Notes: generated by a model from the sequence alone, not told the origin. A stretch of DNA of 64,000 nucleotides from Rhodospirillaceae bacterium (GCA_016712715.1 JADJQM010000003.1:868001-932000), one strand, 5' to 3'; positions 8,337 to 16,491 are shown, counted from the stretch's first letter. Program-made: numbers and translations.

Positions 8337-9727
8337 TGTCTGGCTCCTAACTTTCGCTGGTCAGTGTGTCGGGCAATCAGCCCATGAGATTGCAGGTCTT
8401 TTGCGGCCTGGGCGAGTTCCCAGATCGGCATGTCGAGCAGGTCGGCGATGCTCAAAAGATCACGCGAACCGTCTGAATAGGCAAATAAATTTACCAGCCC
8501 AAAGACGATCTTGAAAGTGTCCTTGGTTGAAATGGTCGGATAGAGACCGCGCGATCCGAGATTGGGCTCGCCGAGAACCTGGGCCACATAGGTCTGGTTG
8601 GCCTCAATGCCCTGGATGGCGCGCTGGAAGGCCTGCAGCCCGCCTTGCAGACCGGTCGGCGTCACCAGGGTCATGTCGTCGAGCGACGTATGATATTCGG
8701 GATAGGTGTCGTACTTGCTGCGGAAGAGCGACGCCACCGGCAGGTCGACGCCGGGGCTGCAGTATTGCCGCTCGTCGCTGCCGCGGGTGAGAAAGCTGTG
8801 TTGCTCGAAAGTGCCGGCATGATGCCTTAGAGCATGGAGGCCGGCCCGGTCGGAGAGGGAATTTCCCTGCCGGCTCGGCATGAAGCCATAGGCGCGATCG
8901 TCGCCGACACAGTTGATCATGAAGCCGGCCACGACACGGCGCTTCATATCCTCCAAATTGCGGCTGAGATAGACAATCGAGCCTATCGTTTCCGGGATGA
9001 ATACGAAGCGATAGGTATAGCGGCGGCGCGCGATGTCGCCTAGCCATTTGGCAAGTTGCGTCGCCACCACCGGGCCGGAAAGCTCGTTGTTCGCCATAGA
9101 CGGATGGCAGATGTAGGTCGAGAGCAGAACCTCTTCGTCGCTTTCGCCCGGAAGTACCAATTCAGCATAGTCAAGTCTACCGGGCGCGAGCGAGCTTTGG
9201 ATGACGGCACGATAACGGCCTGGCGCCAGGCTCTCGCGCTCCTCGTGGCTGAGGCAGAAGCCCCAGCGCTTCTTGTAATAGGATGTGACGTAGGGAATGG
9301 CGGTCGGCTGCTCGGGCAACGAATAGAGATGAGCCTGCAGGTCTTCGAGGTCCAGCTCCTCATCGACCGGCAGCGAATAGCCCATTACATGGAGGTTGTT
9401 CTGCTTGAACTCGCACAGTCTCCGTCCGTCCGGCGCCACGATATAGGCATCGCGGATGTTCCATTCATCCGGCACCAGCCAATCCAGACACTTTTCGCCA
9501 CTCGGCACATGGAGTTGTTTCAATCCCTGGATTTCCTGCGCGAGAATCGCCAATGAATCGCGGACCCCCTGACCCGAGATGCTGCGGCAGATCGGCCAAA
9601 GCCTGCCCATCAAGGCATGCATGGCTTCGCCCACTGGCGGCGCCGCGATTGGTGCGAGCACAACATCGAGCGGCAGGTCAGAATGCACGCTCATCCGACC
9701 ATCGCCCTTTTGTGACGTTTCGCTCAT
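8333..9727 (-). CDS. DUF4910 domain protein, zinc aminopeptidase-like
   Basis: A 464-residue protein of the DUF4910/DUF2172 family, which has an M28-like zinc-peptidase core with a C-terminal winged helix. Putative metal and catalytic residues are seen in STYICHPSMANNELSG (His, Asn, Glu), FIPETIGS, NCVGDDRAYG (Asp), RGSDERQY and EYHTSLDD (His, Asp). The last 60 residues (LLSIADLLDMPIWELAQAA) form the helix-turn-helix-like tail. Genes of this family are regularly found in surface polysaccharide clusters next to N-acetyl sugar amidotransferases, as here. A role in amide or peptide bond chemistry on a sugar is a guess. Both ends overlap neighbours by 4 bp. Confidence 0.8.
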   Translation of the reverse strand: MSETSQKGDGRMSVHSDLPLDVVLAPIAAPPVGEAMHALMGRLWPICRSISGQGVRDSLAILAQEIQGLKQLHVPSGEKCLDWLVPDEWNIRDAYIVAPDGRRLCEFKQNNLHVMGYSLPVDEELDLEDLQAHLYSLPEQPTAIPYVTSYYKKRWGFCLSHEERESLAPGRYRAVIQSSLAPGRLDYAELVLPGESDEEVLLSTYICHPSMANNELSGPVVATQLAKWLGDIARRRYTYRFVFIPETIGSIVYLSRNLEDMKRRVVAGFMINCVGDDRAYGFMPSRQGNSLSDRAGLHALRHHAGTFEQHSFLTRGSDERQYCSPGVDLPVASLFRSKYDTYPEYHTSLDDMTLVTPTGLQGGLQAFQRAIQGIEANQTYVAQVLGEPNLGSRGLYPTISTKDTFKIVFGLVNLFAYSDGSRDLLSIADLLDMPIWELAQAAKDLQSHGLIARHTDQRKLGARQ

Positions 9728-10485
9728 AGCCGCACATTGAAGCCTTGCTCCTTCAGAAACTGCTTCGCTTCCTTCGGCGTCTGCTCGGTGAAATGAAAGA
9801 TGCTGGCGGCTGCGACCGCGGCGGCCTTTCCTTCGACCAGAACTTCGGCCATGTGCTGGTAGCTCCCGCAGCCGCCGGACGCGATCACGGGGATTTTGAC
9901 CGCATTGACCACTTGCCTGGTCAGGGCAACGTCATAGCCGCTGAAGGTGCCGTCGCGATCAACCGAGGTCAGCAGGATTTCGCCGGCACCCATCTCTTCG
10001 GCCTCCTTGGCCCATTCGACCGGATCGCGGCCGGTCGGCATCTTGCCGCAGTGACTCATGACCTCGGTGCGACCATCGGGATGGCGCAGCACGTCGATCG
10101 AGATTACGATGCATTGGCTGCCATAGCGCATCGCCCCCGACCGGATCAGCTGCGGGCGCAGCAGGGCTGCGGTGTTGATGGCGACCTTGTCAGCACCGAC
10201 AGCAAGCAGGCCACCGATATGATCGGGATCGCTCACACCCCCACCCACCGTCATCGGCATGAAGCATTCATCTGCCAGTTCATCGACCTGGGCATAATCC
10301 GGGGTGCGGCCCTCTGGTGTCGCACGGATGTCGAGGAACACCAGCTCGTCGACCTCGCGCATGTTGTAGACCTTGATCGCTTGCAGCGCGCTGCCGGTCC
10401 GGCGCCATGAATCGAAGCCGACGCCCTTGACGAGGCCGACGTCGCGGAACAGCAGGGTCGGCATCACACGGATCTTGACTGTCAT
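9724..10485 (-). CDS. hisF: HisF-like protein of a sugar-amidination gene set
   Basis: A 253-residue beta/alpha barrel matching imidazole glycerol phosphate synthase subunit HisF (DELVFLDI, MTVGGGVSDPD, LLTSVDRDGTFSGYD, IPVIASGGCGS). In true HisF the first strand ends CLDVKDGRVVKG, and its Asp (Asp11 in T. maritima) is essential. Here the strand reads PTLLFRDVGLVKG, so the Asp position aligns with Leu12. The second essential Asp is kept in VISIDVLRHPDG. This fits the WbpG/HisH2/HisF2-type sets of O-antigen clusters, in which the pair supplies ammonia to an N-acetyl sugar amidotransferase, rather than histidine synthesis. It starts 10 bp after hisH and overlaps the DUF4910 gene. Confidence 0.87.
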   Translation of the reverse strand: MTVKIRVMPTLLFRDVGLVKGVGFDSWRRTGSALQAIKVYNMREVDELVFLDIRATPEGRTPDYAQVDELADECFMPMTVGGGVSDPDHIGGLLAVGADKVAINTAALLRPQLIRSGAMRYGSQCIVISIDVLRHPDGRTEVMSHCGKMPTGRDPVEWAKEAEEMGAGEILLTSVDRDGTFSGYDVALTRQVVNAVKIPVIASGGCGSYQHMAEVLVEGKAAAVAAASIFHFTEQTPKEAKQFLKEQGFNVRL

Positions 10486-10495
10486 GACATTGCCG

Positions 10496-11110
10496 TCAGA
10501 TCTTCAAGAAATTGCGCAGGAGCTGAAAGCCGGACTTCTGGCTTTTTTCCGGATGGAATTGAACTCCCATCAGGTATCCGCGCGCGACTGCGGCCGTGAA
10601 GCCGCCATAGGAAGGACAGGTCGCCATGACGTCGACCTTGGCGCATTCATAGTGGTAGGAATGCACGAAGTAGAAATCGGACCCGTCAGGCAGGCCCTGC
10701 CAGAGCGCTGTCTGCGGACGCGGAAAGGTTTCGTTCCAGCCCATATGCGGAATGCGCTCGCCGGCCTGTGTCGCAACCAGCGGAACGATCTCGCCGGGAA
10801 TAAGGTCGAGCCCTTCGGTTATGCCAAATTCGCGGCTGCAGGTGGCCATCAGCTGCATGCCGAGGCAGATGCCGAGGAAGGGCAGATCGCGCTTCGCAAG
10901 CAGGTTGCGCAAGCCGGCCGCGAGGCCCTTGGCGTTGAGCGCCTGCATCGCGGCAGCGTAGGAGCCGACGCCGGGGAGGATAACGCGGTCCGCACCTTCT
11001 ACCAAATGCGGATCATCCGTCACGAGCGGATTGCCGCCGCATTCCTCGACTGCGCGTCGGATGGAGTCCAGGTTGCAGACACCAGAATTGACAATGACGA
11101 CGGAGGACAT
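10496..11110 (-). CDS. hisH: HisH-like glutamine amidotransferase
   Basis: A 204-residue class I glutamine amidotransferase. The nucleophile is Cys82 in LGICLGMQLM, and the His186/Glu188 pair is in GVQFHPEKSQKSG, so the catalytic triad is complete. The N-terminal VILPGVGSY motif is HisH-like. It releases ammonia from glutamine, presumably channelled through the HisF-like partner encoded 10 bp downstream to the amidotransferase encoded 24 bp upstream. The absence of other histidine genes and the pseB context argue for glycan amidination rather than histidine biosynthesis. Confidence 0.88.
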   Translation of the reverse strand: MSSVVIVNSGVCNLDSIRRAVEECGGNPLVTDDPHLVEGADRVILPGVGSYAAAMQALNAKGLAAGLRNLLAKRDLPFLGICLGMQLMATCSREFGITEGLDLIPGEIVPLVATQAGERIPHMGWNETFPRPQTALWQGLPDGSDFYFVHSYHYECAKVDVMATCPSYGGFTAAVARGYLMGVQFHPEKSQKSGFQLLRNFLKI

Positions 11111-11134
11111 GTGCAGACTGGTGGCCCTTCTCGC

Positions 11135-12283
11135 TCAACCGTTGTCGATATGCAGTTTTTGCAGGTTGCCGAAGCGATCCTTGATTAGCTTGCCCTGGTT
11201 ATCGCACTTGAAAAGCTTCCTGTTGGTCCAGCGATCGCAAATATCGACGAATTCGTGGACCGGCATATCCAATGGCGCGAGGATATCCTCGATCTTCTTC
11301 CCGAGATAGGTCCACGGGAATTTGCCGTCATGGCGCTTGACCAGTTCCAGTCCGTCACGCCGGCTAAGGCGACCGCGGCGGATATGGTTGCAGGCAATAT
11401 CCGTGGCCCTGCCGAAGCCGTATTTCAGAAATTTGAAGTAGTCGTGCAGGCCCATCTGGTGGTTGTCGAGATTTTCGTAATTGGCAAGCGCCCCTTCCAC
11501 CATCGTCGGGAAGGTCTCGAAGCCATAACCCTGGGCGTAGAGCGCATTGCGGTAGCCATCCCAAGGGAAATAGTAGCCGAGGAAAATCCCGGTGACGCCC
11601 ACCCGCGCCAGTTCCTCGTCGGAGGGGTAGGTGTATTGGATCATGTCGTGGCGACTGACGCCGATCTGCCCGATGATATCGGAAACCCGCAGCCCCAGGA
11701 GGCCACCGAACTCTTCCAACCAGCGCCGGTCGAGCACGTTTTTCTGCGTCGAAGCGGCGGGACCGCCATATTCATGCTGTGGATTTTCACCCCAGACAAT
11801 CAGGCGGATATTGTGCTGGACGGCGACCCGGACCGGAATAGTGAAGATAGTGACATGCTCGGGCCAGGAAATGTCGCCGACCGTCTCCAGGGTAAAGCGG
11901 TTGATGCGTCGGCGCACGACTGGATTGGTGGTCACTTCAATATAGTCGACGCCGAGCTTCTTGATGTTCTCGATGTTGCGGCGGCCGATATCGGAGAGGT
12001 CGTCAGTCGTCGCCGTCACGCAGAGCGGATTCATGCCGACTTCAAGCAGCCGCAGCAGCTGGTAGGTGCTGTCCTTCCCGCCGGAAACTGGCACAAGGCA
12101 GTCATAATTGTCGCCGTTCTTGCTGCGATAGGTATCGACTACGCGCAGGAACTCATCTTTGCGCTGATCCCAATCCACTTCGGCGCGATAATGGTAATTG
12201 AGGCAGGCGTTGCAGACGCCTTGCTCATCGAAGGAGAGATCGGGCTTAGTCTCGGGATACAGGCAGAGTTTGCAGTAGCGCAT
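11135..12283 (-). CDS. N-acetyl sugar amidotransferase (WbpG/PseA type)
   Basis: A 382-residue ATP-dependent enzyme. The N-terminus holds a four-cysteine zinc-type site (Cys4, Cys7, Cys24, Cys27 in MRYCKLCLYPE and GVCNACLNY) and then the PP-loop ATP pyrophosphatase motif VPVSGGKDSTYQL at about residues 64-76. Enzymes of this family (WbpG in Pseudomonas O-antigen, PseA in Campylobacter) turn an N-acetyl group on a sugar into an acetamidino group. The ATG at 12283 was chosen because it carries the Cys motif, has GAGG upstream, and lies 11 bp after the pseB stop. The gene is within the pseB operon, followed by its ammonia-supplying HisH/HisF-like pair. Confidence 0.9.
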   Translation of the reverse strand: MRYCKLCLYPETKPDLSFDEQGVCNACLNYHYRAEVDWDQRKDEFLRVVDTYRSKNGDNYDCLVPVSGGKDSTYQLLRLLEVGMNPLCVTATTDDLSDIGRRNIENIKKLGVDYIEVTTNPVVRRRINRFTLETVGDISWPEHVTIFTIPVRVAVQHNIRLIVWGENPQHEYGGPAASTQKNVLDRRWLEEFGGLLGLRVSDIIGQIGVSRHDMIQYTYPSDEELARVGVTGIFLGYYFPWDGYRNALYAQGYGFETFPTMVEGALANYENLDNHQMGLHDYFKFLKYGFGRATDIACNHIRRGRLSRRDGLELVKRHDGKFPWTYLGKKIEDILAPLDMPVHEFVDICDRWTNRKLFKCDNQGKLIKDRFGNLQKLHIDNG

Positions 12284-12294
12284 GTTGCTGTGCC

Positions 12295-13296
12295 TCAGAT
12301 CATTTTCTTGAGGGAGGCTGCGTCCAGCCATTGGGTGTTGATGTCGCTGGCGAAGCGGAAGCCGTCGGCCACCTTGGGGGAGCCGTCCTCGGCAAAGGAA
12401 CGACGGGTCCAATAACTGAACACCGGCTCGATCACATAGCGATCCTTGAGCTCAATCGTGGAGCGGCTGTCATCCTCGGTGATCATCACCTCGTGCAGCT
12501 TCTCGCCCGGGCGGATGCCGATGATGGTGTGGGGCAGGCCGGGCGCCAGGCAATTGGCAAGCTCGGTCACCTTCATCGAGGGAATCTTGGGCACGAAGAT
12601 CTCGCCGCCGCGCATGATCTCCATGCTGGAGAGCACGAAGGCGACACCCTGGTCGAGGGTGATCCAGAAGCGGGTCATGCGATCATCGGTGATGGGAATC
12701 GATTTGGCGCCCTTGGCGACCAGTTCCTGGATCACCGGCACGATCGAGCCGCGCGAGCCGATGACGTTGCCGTAGCGCACGACCGAGAAAATGGGGTCAT
12801 GGCCGCCGGAGAGCGCATTGGCGGCGATGAAGATCTTGTCGGAGGCGAGCTTCGAGGCGCCGTAGAGATTGACCGGGTTGGCGGCCTTGTCGGTGGAGAG
12901 GGCCACGACCCGCTTCACCTTGTTCTTGATCGCCGCCTGCACCACGTTCTCGGCGCCGTGCACATTGGTGTTGATGCATTCGAACGGGTTGTATTCGGCC
13001 GTGGGCACCTGCTTCAGGGCGGCGGCATGGATGATGTAGTCGACATCCCGCGTCGCCATCTCGAGCCGCTGCCCATCGCGCACGTCGCCGATGAAATAGC
13101 GCAGGCACGGATACTTCTCCTGGCTGAGGTCCTGCTGCATCTCCCACTGCTTCAGCTCGTCGCGCGAGAAGATGATGAGGCGCTTCGGCTTCCAATCCTG
13201 GAGCACGCGCTTGATGAACGCCTTGCCGAACGAGCCCGTCCCACCCGTCACCAGGATCGATTTCCCGTTCAGATCGGGAAGTGCCGTCTCAAACAT
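12295..13296 (-). CDS. pseB: UDP-N-acetylglucosamine 4,6-dehydratase (inverting), PseB
   Basis: A 333-residue extended SDR enzyme. The cofactor motif is VTGGTGSFGKAF (residues 17-28). The active site holds Asp136-Lys137 in STDKAANP and Tyr145-x3-Lys149 in NLYGASK. It also carries YGNVIGSRGSI and GEKLHEVMI, both typical of PseB/FlaA1. It converts UDP-GlcNAc to UDP-2-acetamido-2,6-dideoxy-L-arabino-hexos-4-ulose, the first step toward pseudaminic-acid-like sugars or L-sugars. ATG 13296 was preferred to a TTG at 13311 because GGGG lies 9 bases upstream. It heads the leftward operon. The pathway partners PseC, PseH, PseG and PseI are not in this window. Confidence 0.93.
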   Translation of the reverse strand: MFETALPDLNGKSILVTGGTGSFGKAFIKRVLQDWKPKRLIIFSRDELKQWEMQQDLSQEKYPCLRYFIGDVRDGQRLEMATRDVDYIIHAAALKQVPTAEYNPFECINTNVHGAENVVQAAIKNKVKRVVALSTDKAANPVNLYGASKLASDKIFIAANALSGGHDPIFSVVRYGNVIGSRGSIVPVIQELVAKGAKSIPITDDRMTRFWITLDQGVAFVLSSMEIMRGGEIFVPKIPSMKVTELANCLAPGLPHTIIGIRPGEKLHEVMITEDDSRSTIELKDRYVIEPVFSYWTRRSFAEDGSPKVADGFRFASDINTQWLDAASLKKMI

Positions 13297-13422
13297 GTCA
13301 AATTGCCCCAAAGGATGCTTGCCGGCCTTTGGCCGGACAAAATTTTATGGCTAAAACTCAAGGAGTTGGCGGATCTCACCCTGACCCGCCGGCGCCTTTG
13401 CTTCGTGCCGGATCGTTGCACG

Positions 13423-13451
13423 GGTTAACAGCAGCCCCGTCAGTCTGTCAA
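13423..13451 (-). promoter_or_regulatory. Possible housekeeping promoter for the pseB operon
   Basis: The reverse strand has a perfect TTGACA (13446-13451), a 17-base spacer and a weak -10 TTAACC (13423-13428), about 130 bases before the pseB start. The -35 is good but the -10 is poor. The 5' leader would contain a GGCCGG hairpin near 13322-13336. Confidence 0.35.
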
Positions 13452-13519
13452 CCGGCCCTTGCCAAAGCTCGGATCAGGGGCCGCCAAATGAGAGATAGGT
13501 TCTTATTCCCGTTCCAGGG

Positions 13520-14404
13520 TCATCCGAAAACAGGTTCCGGCAGCCCCTTTTCACCCGGTATGAGGGCAAACAGGCTACCAGCCAAGGGCGCCTTGGCCAA
13601 GGTCTCGGCAGCAAGGTCGACCCGGGCCGTCGTGATGTAGAGCGTATCCAGCGCCTCGCCGGCAAAGGCGCAGGAGGTCACCTGCGGCACCGGCAGGCGG
13701 ATGGAGCGGTCGAGGGACCCGTCCGGGCGGAAGCGGCTGATCTGCCAGCCATCCCAATGGCAGATCCAGACCCCGCCGGCGGCATCGACCGTCATGCCGT
13801 CGGGCATGCCCTGTGCCTCCGAAAATTCGGTAAACAGGCGCTGATTGGTGAGCGTGCCGGTCCTGGTGTCGAGATCATAGGCATAGACCTTGCGCACCAT
13901 CGTGTCGGAAAAATAAAAGGTACGGCCATCGGGGCTGAAACCCGGACCATTGCCGCAGGCAAAGCCGCGATCATGGATCTCGCTCTTGCCGTCTGCGGTG
14001 AGGCTGTAGATTCCGCCGATGGGATCGGTCTCCTTGTTGTCCGAGGTACACAGCCACAGGCGGCCCTGGCGGTCGACCTTGCCGTCATTGAACATGGTGA
14101 GTTCGGCGCGGTCGTTGGGATTGACCCAGGGCGTGAGCTTGCGCGCCGCGACATCGACCTTGAAGGTCCCTTCGCGCCCGGTGAGGATGAAGCCTTGCCT
14201 GGCACGCACCAGGGTGCCCATGGGCACGCCGAGCGATAGTTTCCAAACATCGGCCGCCTTGGTGGCAGGATCATAGATATGAAGGGCCGGACCCTTCAGG
14301 TCTAGCCAGTAGATCTTCTTGTCGACCGGGTGCCACAGCACCGATTCACCCAGGATCGCGGGTGTGTTGACGACGCAGATCGGCTCGGCAGATAGGGCGG
14401 ACAT
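13520..14404 (-). CDS. SMP-30/gluconolactonase family protein
   Basis: A 294-residue six-bladed beta-propeller lactonase-like protein. Family landmarks are LGESVLWHPVDKKIYWLDL near the N-terminus (first metal ligand Glu), FNDGKVDRQGRLWLCT (metal-binding Asn/Asp), NGPGFSPDGRTFYFSDT (Asn, Asp) and MPDGMTVDAAGGVWICHW. Members hydrolyse sugar lactones with a divalent metal. The start was set at ATG 14404 because GGGAG lies 6 bases upstream and the family begins close to this point. It lies downstream of the sigma-factor gene with a terminator hairpin in between, so it is probably a separate transcript. The gluconokinase 8 kb away may handle a related substrate. Confidence 0.85.
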   Translation of the reverse strand: MSALSAEPICVVNTPAILGESVLWHPVDKKIYWLDLKGPALHIYDPATKAADVWKLSLGVPMGTLVRARQGFILTGREGTFKVDVAARKLTPWVNPNDRAELTMFNDGKVDRQGRLWLCTSDNKETDPIGGIYSLTADGKSEIHDRGFACGNGPGFSPDGRTFYFSDTMVRKVYAYDLDTRTGTLTNQRLFTEFSEAQGMPDGMTVDAAGGVWICHWDGWQISRFRPDGSLDRSIRLPVPQVTSCAFAGEALDTLYITTARVDLAAETLAKAPLAGSLFALIPGEKGLPEPVFG

Positions 14405-14495
14405 CAGCAACTCCCGGAATGAGGCAGGGTTGTCCGATTGTCCCCATCCAGCCTGCATTAGCAAGCGCGCATCATTCAGGTTCACGCTGGATAAA

Positions 14496-14527
14496 CGCCG
14501 CCGCCGGGGCGAGTCCTGGCGGCGGCG
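14496..14527 (-). terminator. Intrinsic terminator after ecfG
   Basis: CGCCGCCGCC (14496-14505) and GGCGGCGGCG (14518-14527) form a perfect 10-bp GC stem with a 12-base loop, 30 bp past the sigma-factor stop. On the reverse strand it is followed by the short T-rich stretch TTTATCC. Confidence 0.6.
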
Positions 14528-14557
14528 CGGATGGAGTTTGTTGCAGCGGGTGCGGAA

Positions 14558-15166
14558 CTAGCTGGCAGCGCGCAGGCCGGCCAGATGATCTGCTTCCAGG
14601 CTATGGCGGGGTTGGCTGTGCCGGGTCATGCCGCGACGAAGCGTGCGCGCGGCGCCATCATCAGGCACCGGCATCGCCACTTCGCCGGACAGCATGCGTT
14701 CAAGCTCGCGCCTGGCACGGGCAAGGCGCGAGCGCACGGTGCCGATCGGACAGCCGCAAATCTGAGCCGCTTCCTCATAGGAAAGATCCTGGCCAACCAC
14801 CAGCAGCAGAACTTCGCGCTGATCGGCATTGAGGCCGTCGATGGCGCGGAACAACTCCTTCAGCACCAGGCAGTGCTCCTGGTTGGGCGCGACACTGGCG
14901 AGGTTGGGCAGCAAATCGTCATCGATCTCGACCAGGCGCGAACGCTGGCCGGCGCGGATAGTGTTGACGTGGATATTGCGCATGATCGTGAACAGCCAGG
15001 CCTTGAGATTGGTCCCCATGGCATAGAGGTCTTCCTTGCGCAGGGCGCGAAGGACGGTGTCGTTGACGAGGTCGTCCGCCGATTGGCGATTGCGGGTAAG
15101 CATAACCGCAAAGGCCTTCATGGCCGGCAGCAATGCGACGAGCTGGTTTTGGAATGTATCGGCCAT
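14558..15166 (-). CDS. ecfG: EcfG-type RNA polymerase sigma factor, general stress response
   Basis: A 202-residue ECF sigma factor. Region 2 spans about residues 10-75 (NRQSADDLVNDTVLRAL, LKAWLFTIMRN). Region 4 spans about 115-165 (ADQREVLLLVVGQDLSYEEA, CPIGTVRSRLARARREL). The pairing with a NepR-family anti-sigma gene just upstream and the EcfG-type promoters throughout the neighbourhood identify it as the general stress sigma factor. ATG 15166 has AAAGGA 8 bases upstream. The C-terminal tail after region 4 is about 40 residues long and Arg/His-rich. It is probably transcribed from the promoter before nepR. Unusually, 206 non-coding bases separate the two genes. Confidence 0.85.
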   Translation of the reverse strand: MADTFQNQLVALLPAMKAFAVMLTRNRQSADDLVNDTVLRALRKEDLYAMGTNLKAWLFTIMRNIHVNTIRAGQRSRLVEIDDDLLPNLASVAPNQEHCLVLKELFRAIDGLNADQREVLLLVVGQDLSYEEAAQICGCPIGTVRSRLARARRELERMLSGEVAMPVPDDGAARTLRRGMTRHSQPRHSLEADHLAGLRAAS

Positions 15167-15372
15167 CGGTTGTCCTTTCGGTCGATTCAGTCGGGATGCC
15201 ACGCGTCGATAGTCGGGTGACGGATGCTGACGCCGAGTCGGGCGCCAGTGAGCAATGCGCCGATGGGCGCTGGATTGAAGATGGGGTGGGACGGGTGACA
15301 AGCCGAGCGACAAGGCCGGGCACAAACTGTGACCAAAACCCCGACTTCCAGGATAAAAATGGCGGACTGGGA

Positions 15373-15609
15373 CTAATCCGTGACCTTGCCATCACGCTGC
15401 GCGCACGCGCGGCGGATGAGATCGACAAGCTTCTGATCGGGTTCCTGATCGCAGGCCGCGAGCAGTGTCTTCATCTGCCGCTCCAGCCACATATCGAAAG
15501 CAGGTGAGGTCGTCATCGACAGCGGTGAGAGCTGGGAAACCGGTTTCTGCCCGTTGACGGCCGGTCCACATTTGTCCGGGTGACCTGATCCGTTCGGCTT
15601 GCGCGACAT
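15373..15609 (-). CDS. nepR: NepR-family anti-sigma factor
   Basis: A 78-residue protein whose C-terminal half matches the NepR domain: FDMWLERQMKTLLAACDQ, EPDQKLVDLIRRA. In the alphaproteobacterial general stress response NepR holds EcfG inactive until phosphorylated PhyR binds NepR. The first 30 residues are a disordered, polar extension. A canonical EcfG-type promoter lies 63 bp upstream, so expression is autoregulated through EcfG. No PhyR gene is present in the window, which is unusual since phyR is often adjacent. An internal ATG at 15516 could give a shorter product. Confidence 0.82.
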   Translation of the reverse strand: MSRKPNGSGHPDKCGPAVNGQKPVSQLSPLSMTTSPAFDMWLERQMKTLLAACDQEPDQKLVDLIRRACAQRDGKVTD

Positions 15610-15671
15610 CTCGCGGAGGACTCCTCAAAACCGGCCTGAGCCGGTGCAAACTTTCGCCCCATGAGGTTGTT

Positions 15672-15697
15672 AACGACGGCGCTGGTGCCTCAGTTCC
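15672..15697 (-). promoter_or_regulatory. EcfG-type promoter for nepR-ecfG
   Basis: Reading leftward: GGAAC (15697-15693), a 17-base spacer, CGTT (15675-15672). This is an exact match to the alphaproteobacterial EcfG consensus. Transcription would start near 15664, about 55 bases before nepR. Confidence 0.8.
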
Positions 15698-15720
15698 CCT
15701 ACCCCGAAAGATTTGTGGGT

Positions 15721-16152
15721 TTAACGGGTGAACTGCCGCAGGACCTGCTGTATCAGCGCATGGTCGAGGTCGGGCCGGCTTTCGAGGATGAAGCCGATGG
15801 CCCCCGCGCCGAGCATGGCACCCAGGGGGTCAGCCCTGACCGCATCGCCCGCCGCCTCGCTGGCCATTGCGGCAAGCGCAGGTATGCTGCCGCCACCTGC
15901 GCCCAACTGGGCCGCCTGTGCCACCCTGGCTTTTCTGCCGCCTTGGGCTGCCAAGGCCAGGATCAGGGCCGCGATCAACAGGACGACGGCGACCAGGCCA
16001 AATGCCTGGGGCTGCGGCATCCAGGCCAGCAGCCAGAAATAGAGGGCCGCCGCGGCCATACCGGCCGCGGCGATTGCCAAGCAGGCTGACATGGCGAGCA
16101 GAATGGCCCGGCGCGCCAGCCGGTCGGTCAGACGCTCAATCGATGCCAACAT
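15721..16152 (-). CDS. Small membrane protein, phage-holin-superfamily-like
   Basis: A 143-residue protein with two adjacent hydrophobic helices at about residues 16-45 and 50-70 (ILLAMSACLAIAAAGMAA, GLVAVVLLIAALILALAA), a basic turn (GGRKARV), then an Ala/Gly-rich region with a third weaker segment (GAMLGAGAIGFILE). The layout resembles the phage-holin-superfamily/DUF1469-type proteins that accompany DUF883 (YqjD) genes in stress loci. It is the last gene of the DUF1328-DUF883 transcript, 29 bp after DUF883. A role in envelope stress is inferred from neighbours. The family assignment is tentative. Confidence 0.7.
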   Translation of the reverse strand: MLASIERLTDRLARRAILLAMSACLAIAAAGMAAAALYFWLLAWMPQPQAFGLVAVVLLIAALILALAAQGGRKARVAQAAQLGAGGGSIPALAAMASEAAGDAVRADPLGAMLGAGAIGFILESRPDLDHALIQQVLRQFTR

Positions 16153-16181
16153 GTGTCAGGTCCCACTCTTGGTGATGTCGA

Positions 16182-16439
16182 TCAGCGGTGGGTGATCTTG
16201 CCCAGCATGATGCCGATGCCGAAGGCCAGCAGCAGGCTGGTGAGGGGGCGCGCCGTCACCTGGTCTTCAAGCACGTTGACGCCGGCCTGGACCCGGGCCT
16301 TGCCGCTGTCGACCGCATCGTTGAGCTGCGCCGAGCCCTTCCTGGCCAGCAGCTTGGCGATGTTCGAGACATCGTCCTTGAGTGTGCCGAGATCATTCTT
16401 CAAGACGTCGAACTCTTTTTCCAAGCTGCGATCAGCCAT
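16182..16439 (-). CDS. DUF883/YqjD-ElaB-like membrane-anchored stress protein
   Basis: An 85-residue protein: a charged helical N-terminal region (EKEFDVLKNDLGTLKDDVSN, heptad-like) ending in a single C-terminal membrane helix (PLTSLLLAFGIGIMLGKI) and a basic tail. This is the layout of the E. coli YqjD/ElaB family, whose members are inner-membrane proteins induced in stationary phase and bind ribosomes. ATG 16439 was preferred to one 7 codons upstream because AAGGAAG precedes it. It lies 52 bp after the DUF1328 gene, in the EcfG-driven transcript. Confidence 0.82.
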   Translation of the reverse strand: MADRSLEKEFDVLKNDLGTLKDDVSNIAKLLARKGSAQLNDAVDSGKARVQAGVNVLEDQVTARPLTSLLLAFGIGIMLGKITHR

Positions 16440-16491
16440 AGCGAAACTTCCTTCTTTCATGATTGGAACTCCTCTGTCGGTAAGCGTGGGG

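Noticed and set aside
9724..11110. Reading hisF and hisH as histidine biosynthesis genes
   Set aside because: No other his genes are near, HisF lacks its first catalytic Asp, and the pair sits between an N-acetyl sugar amidotransferase gene and glycan genes.
11255..13428. Long open frames on the + strand opposite the amidotransferase and pseB genes (386 and 365 codons)
   Set aside because: They are the antisense of well-supported enzymes with intact motifs, lack family motifs, and are explained by high-GC codon bias.
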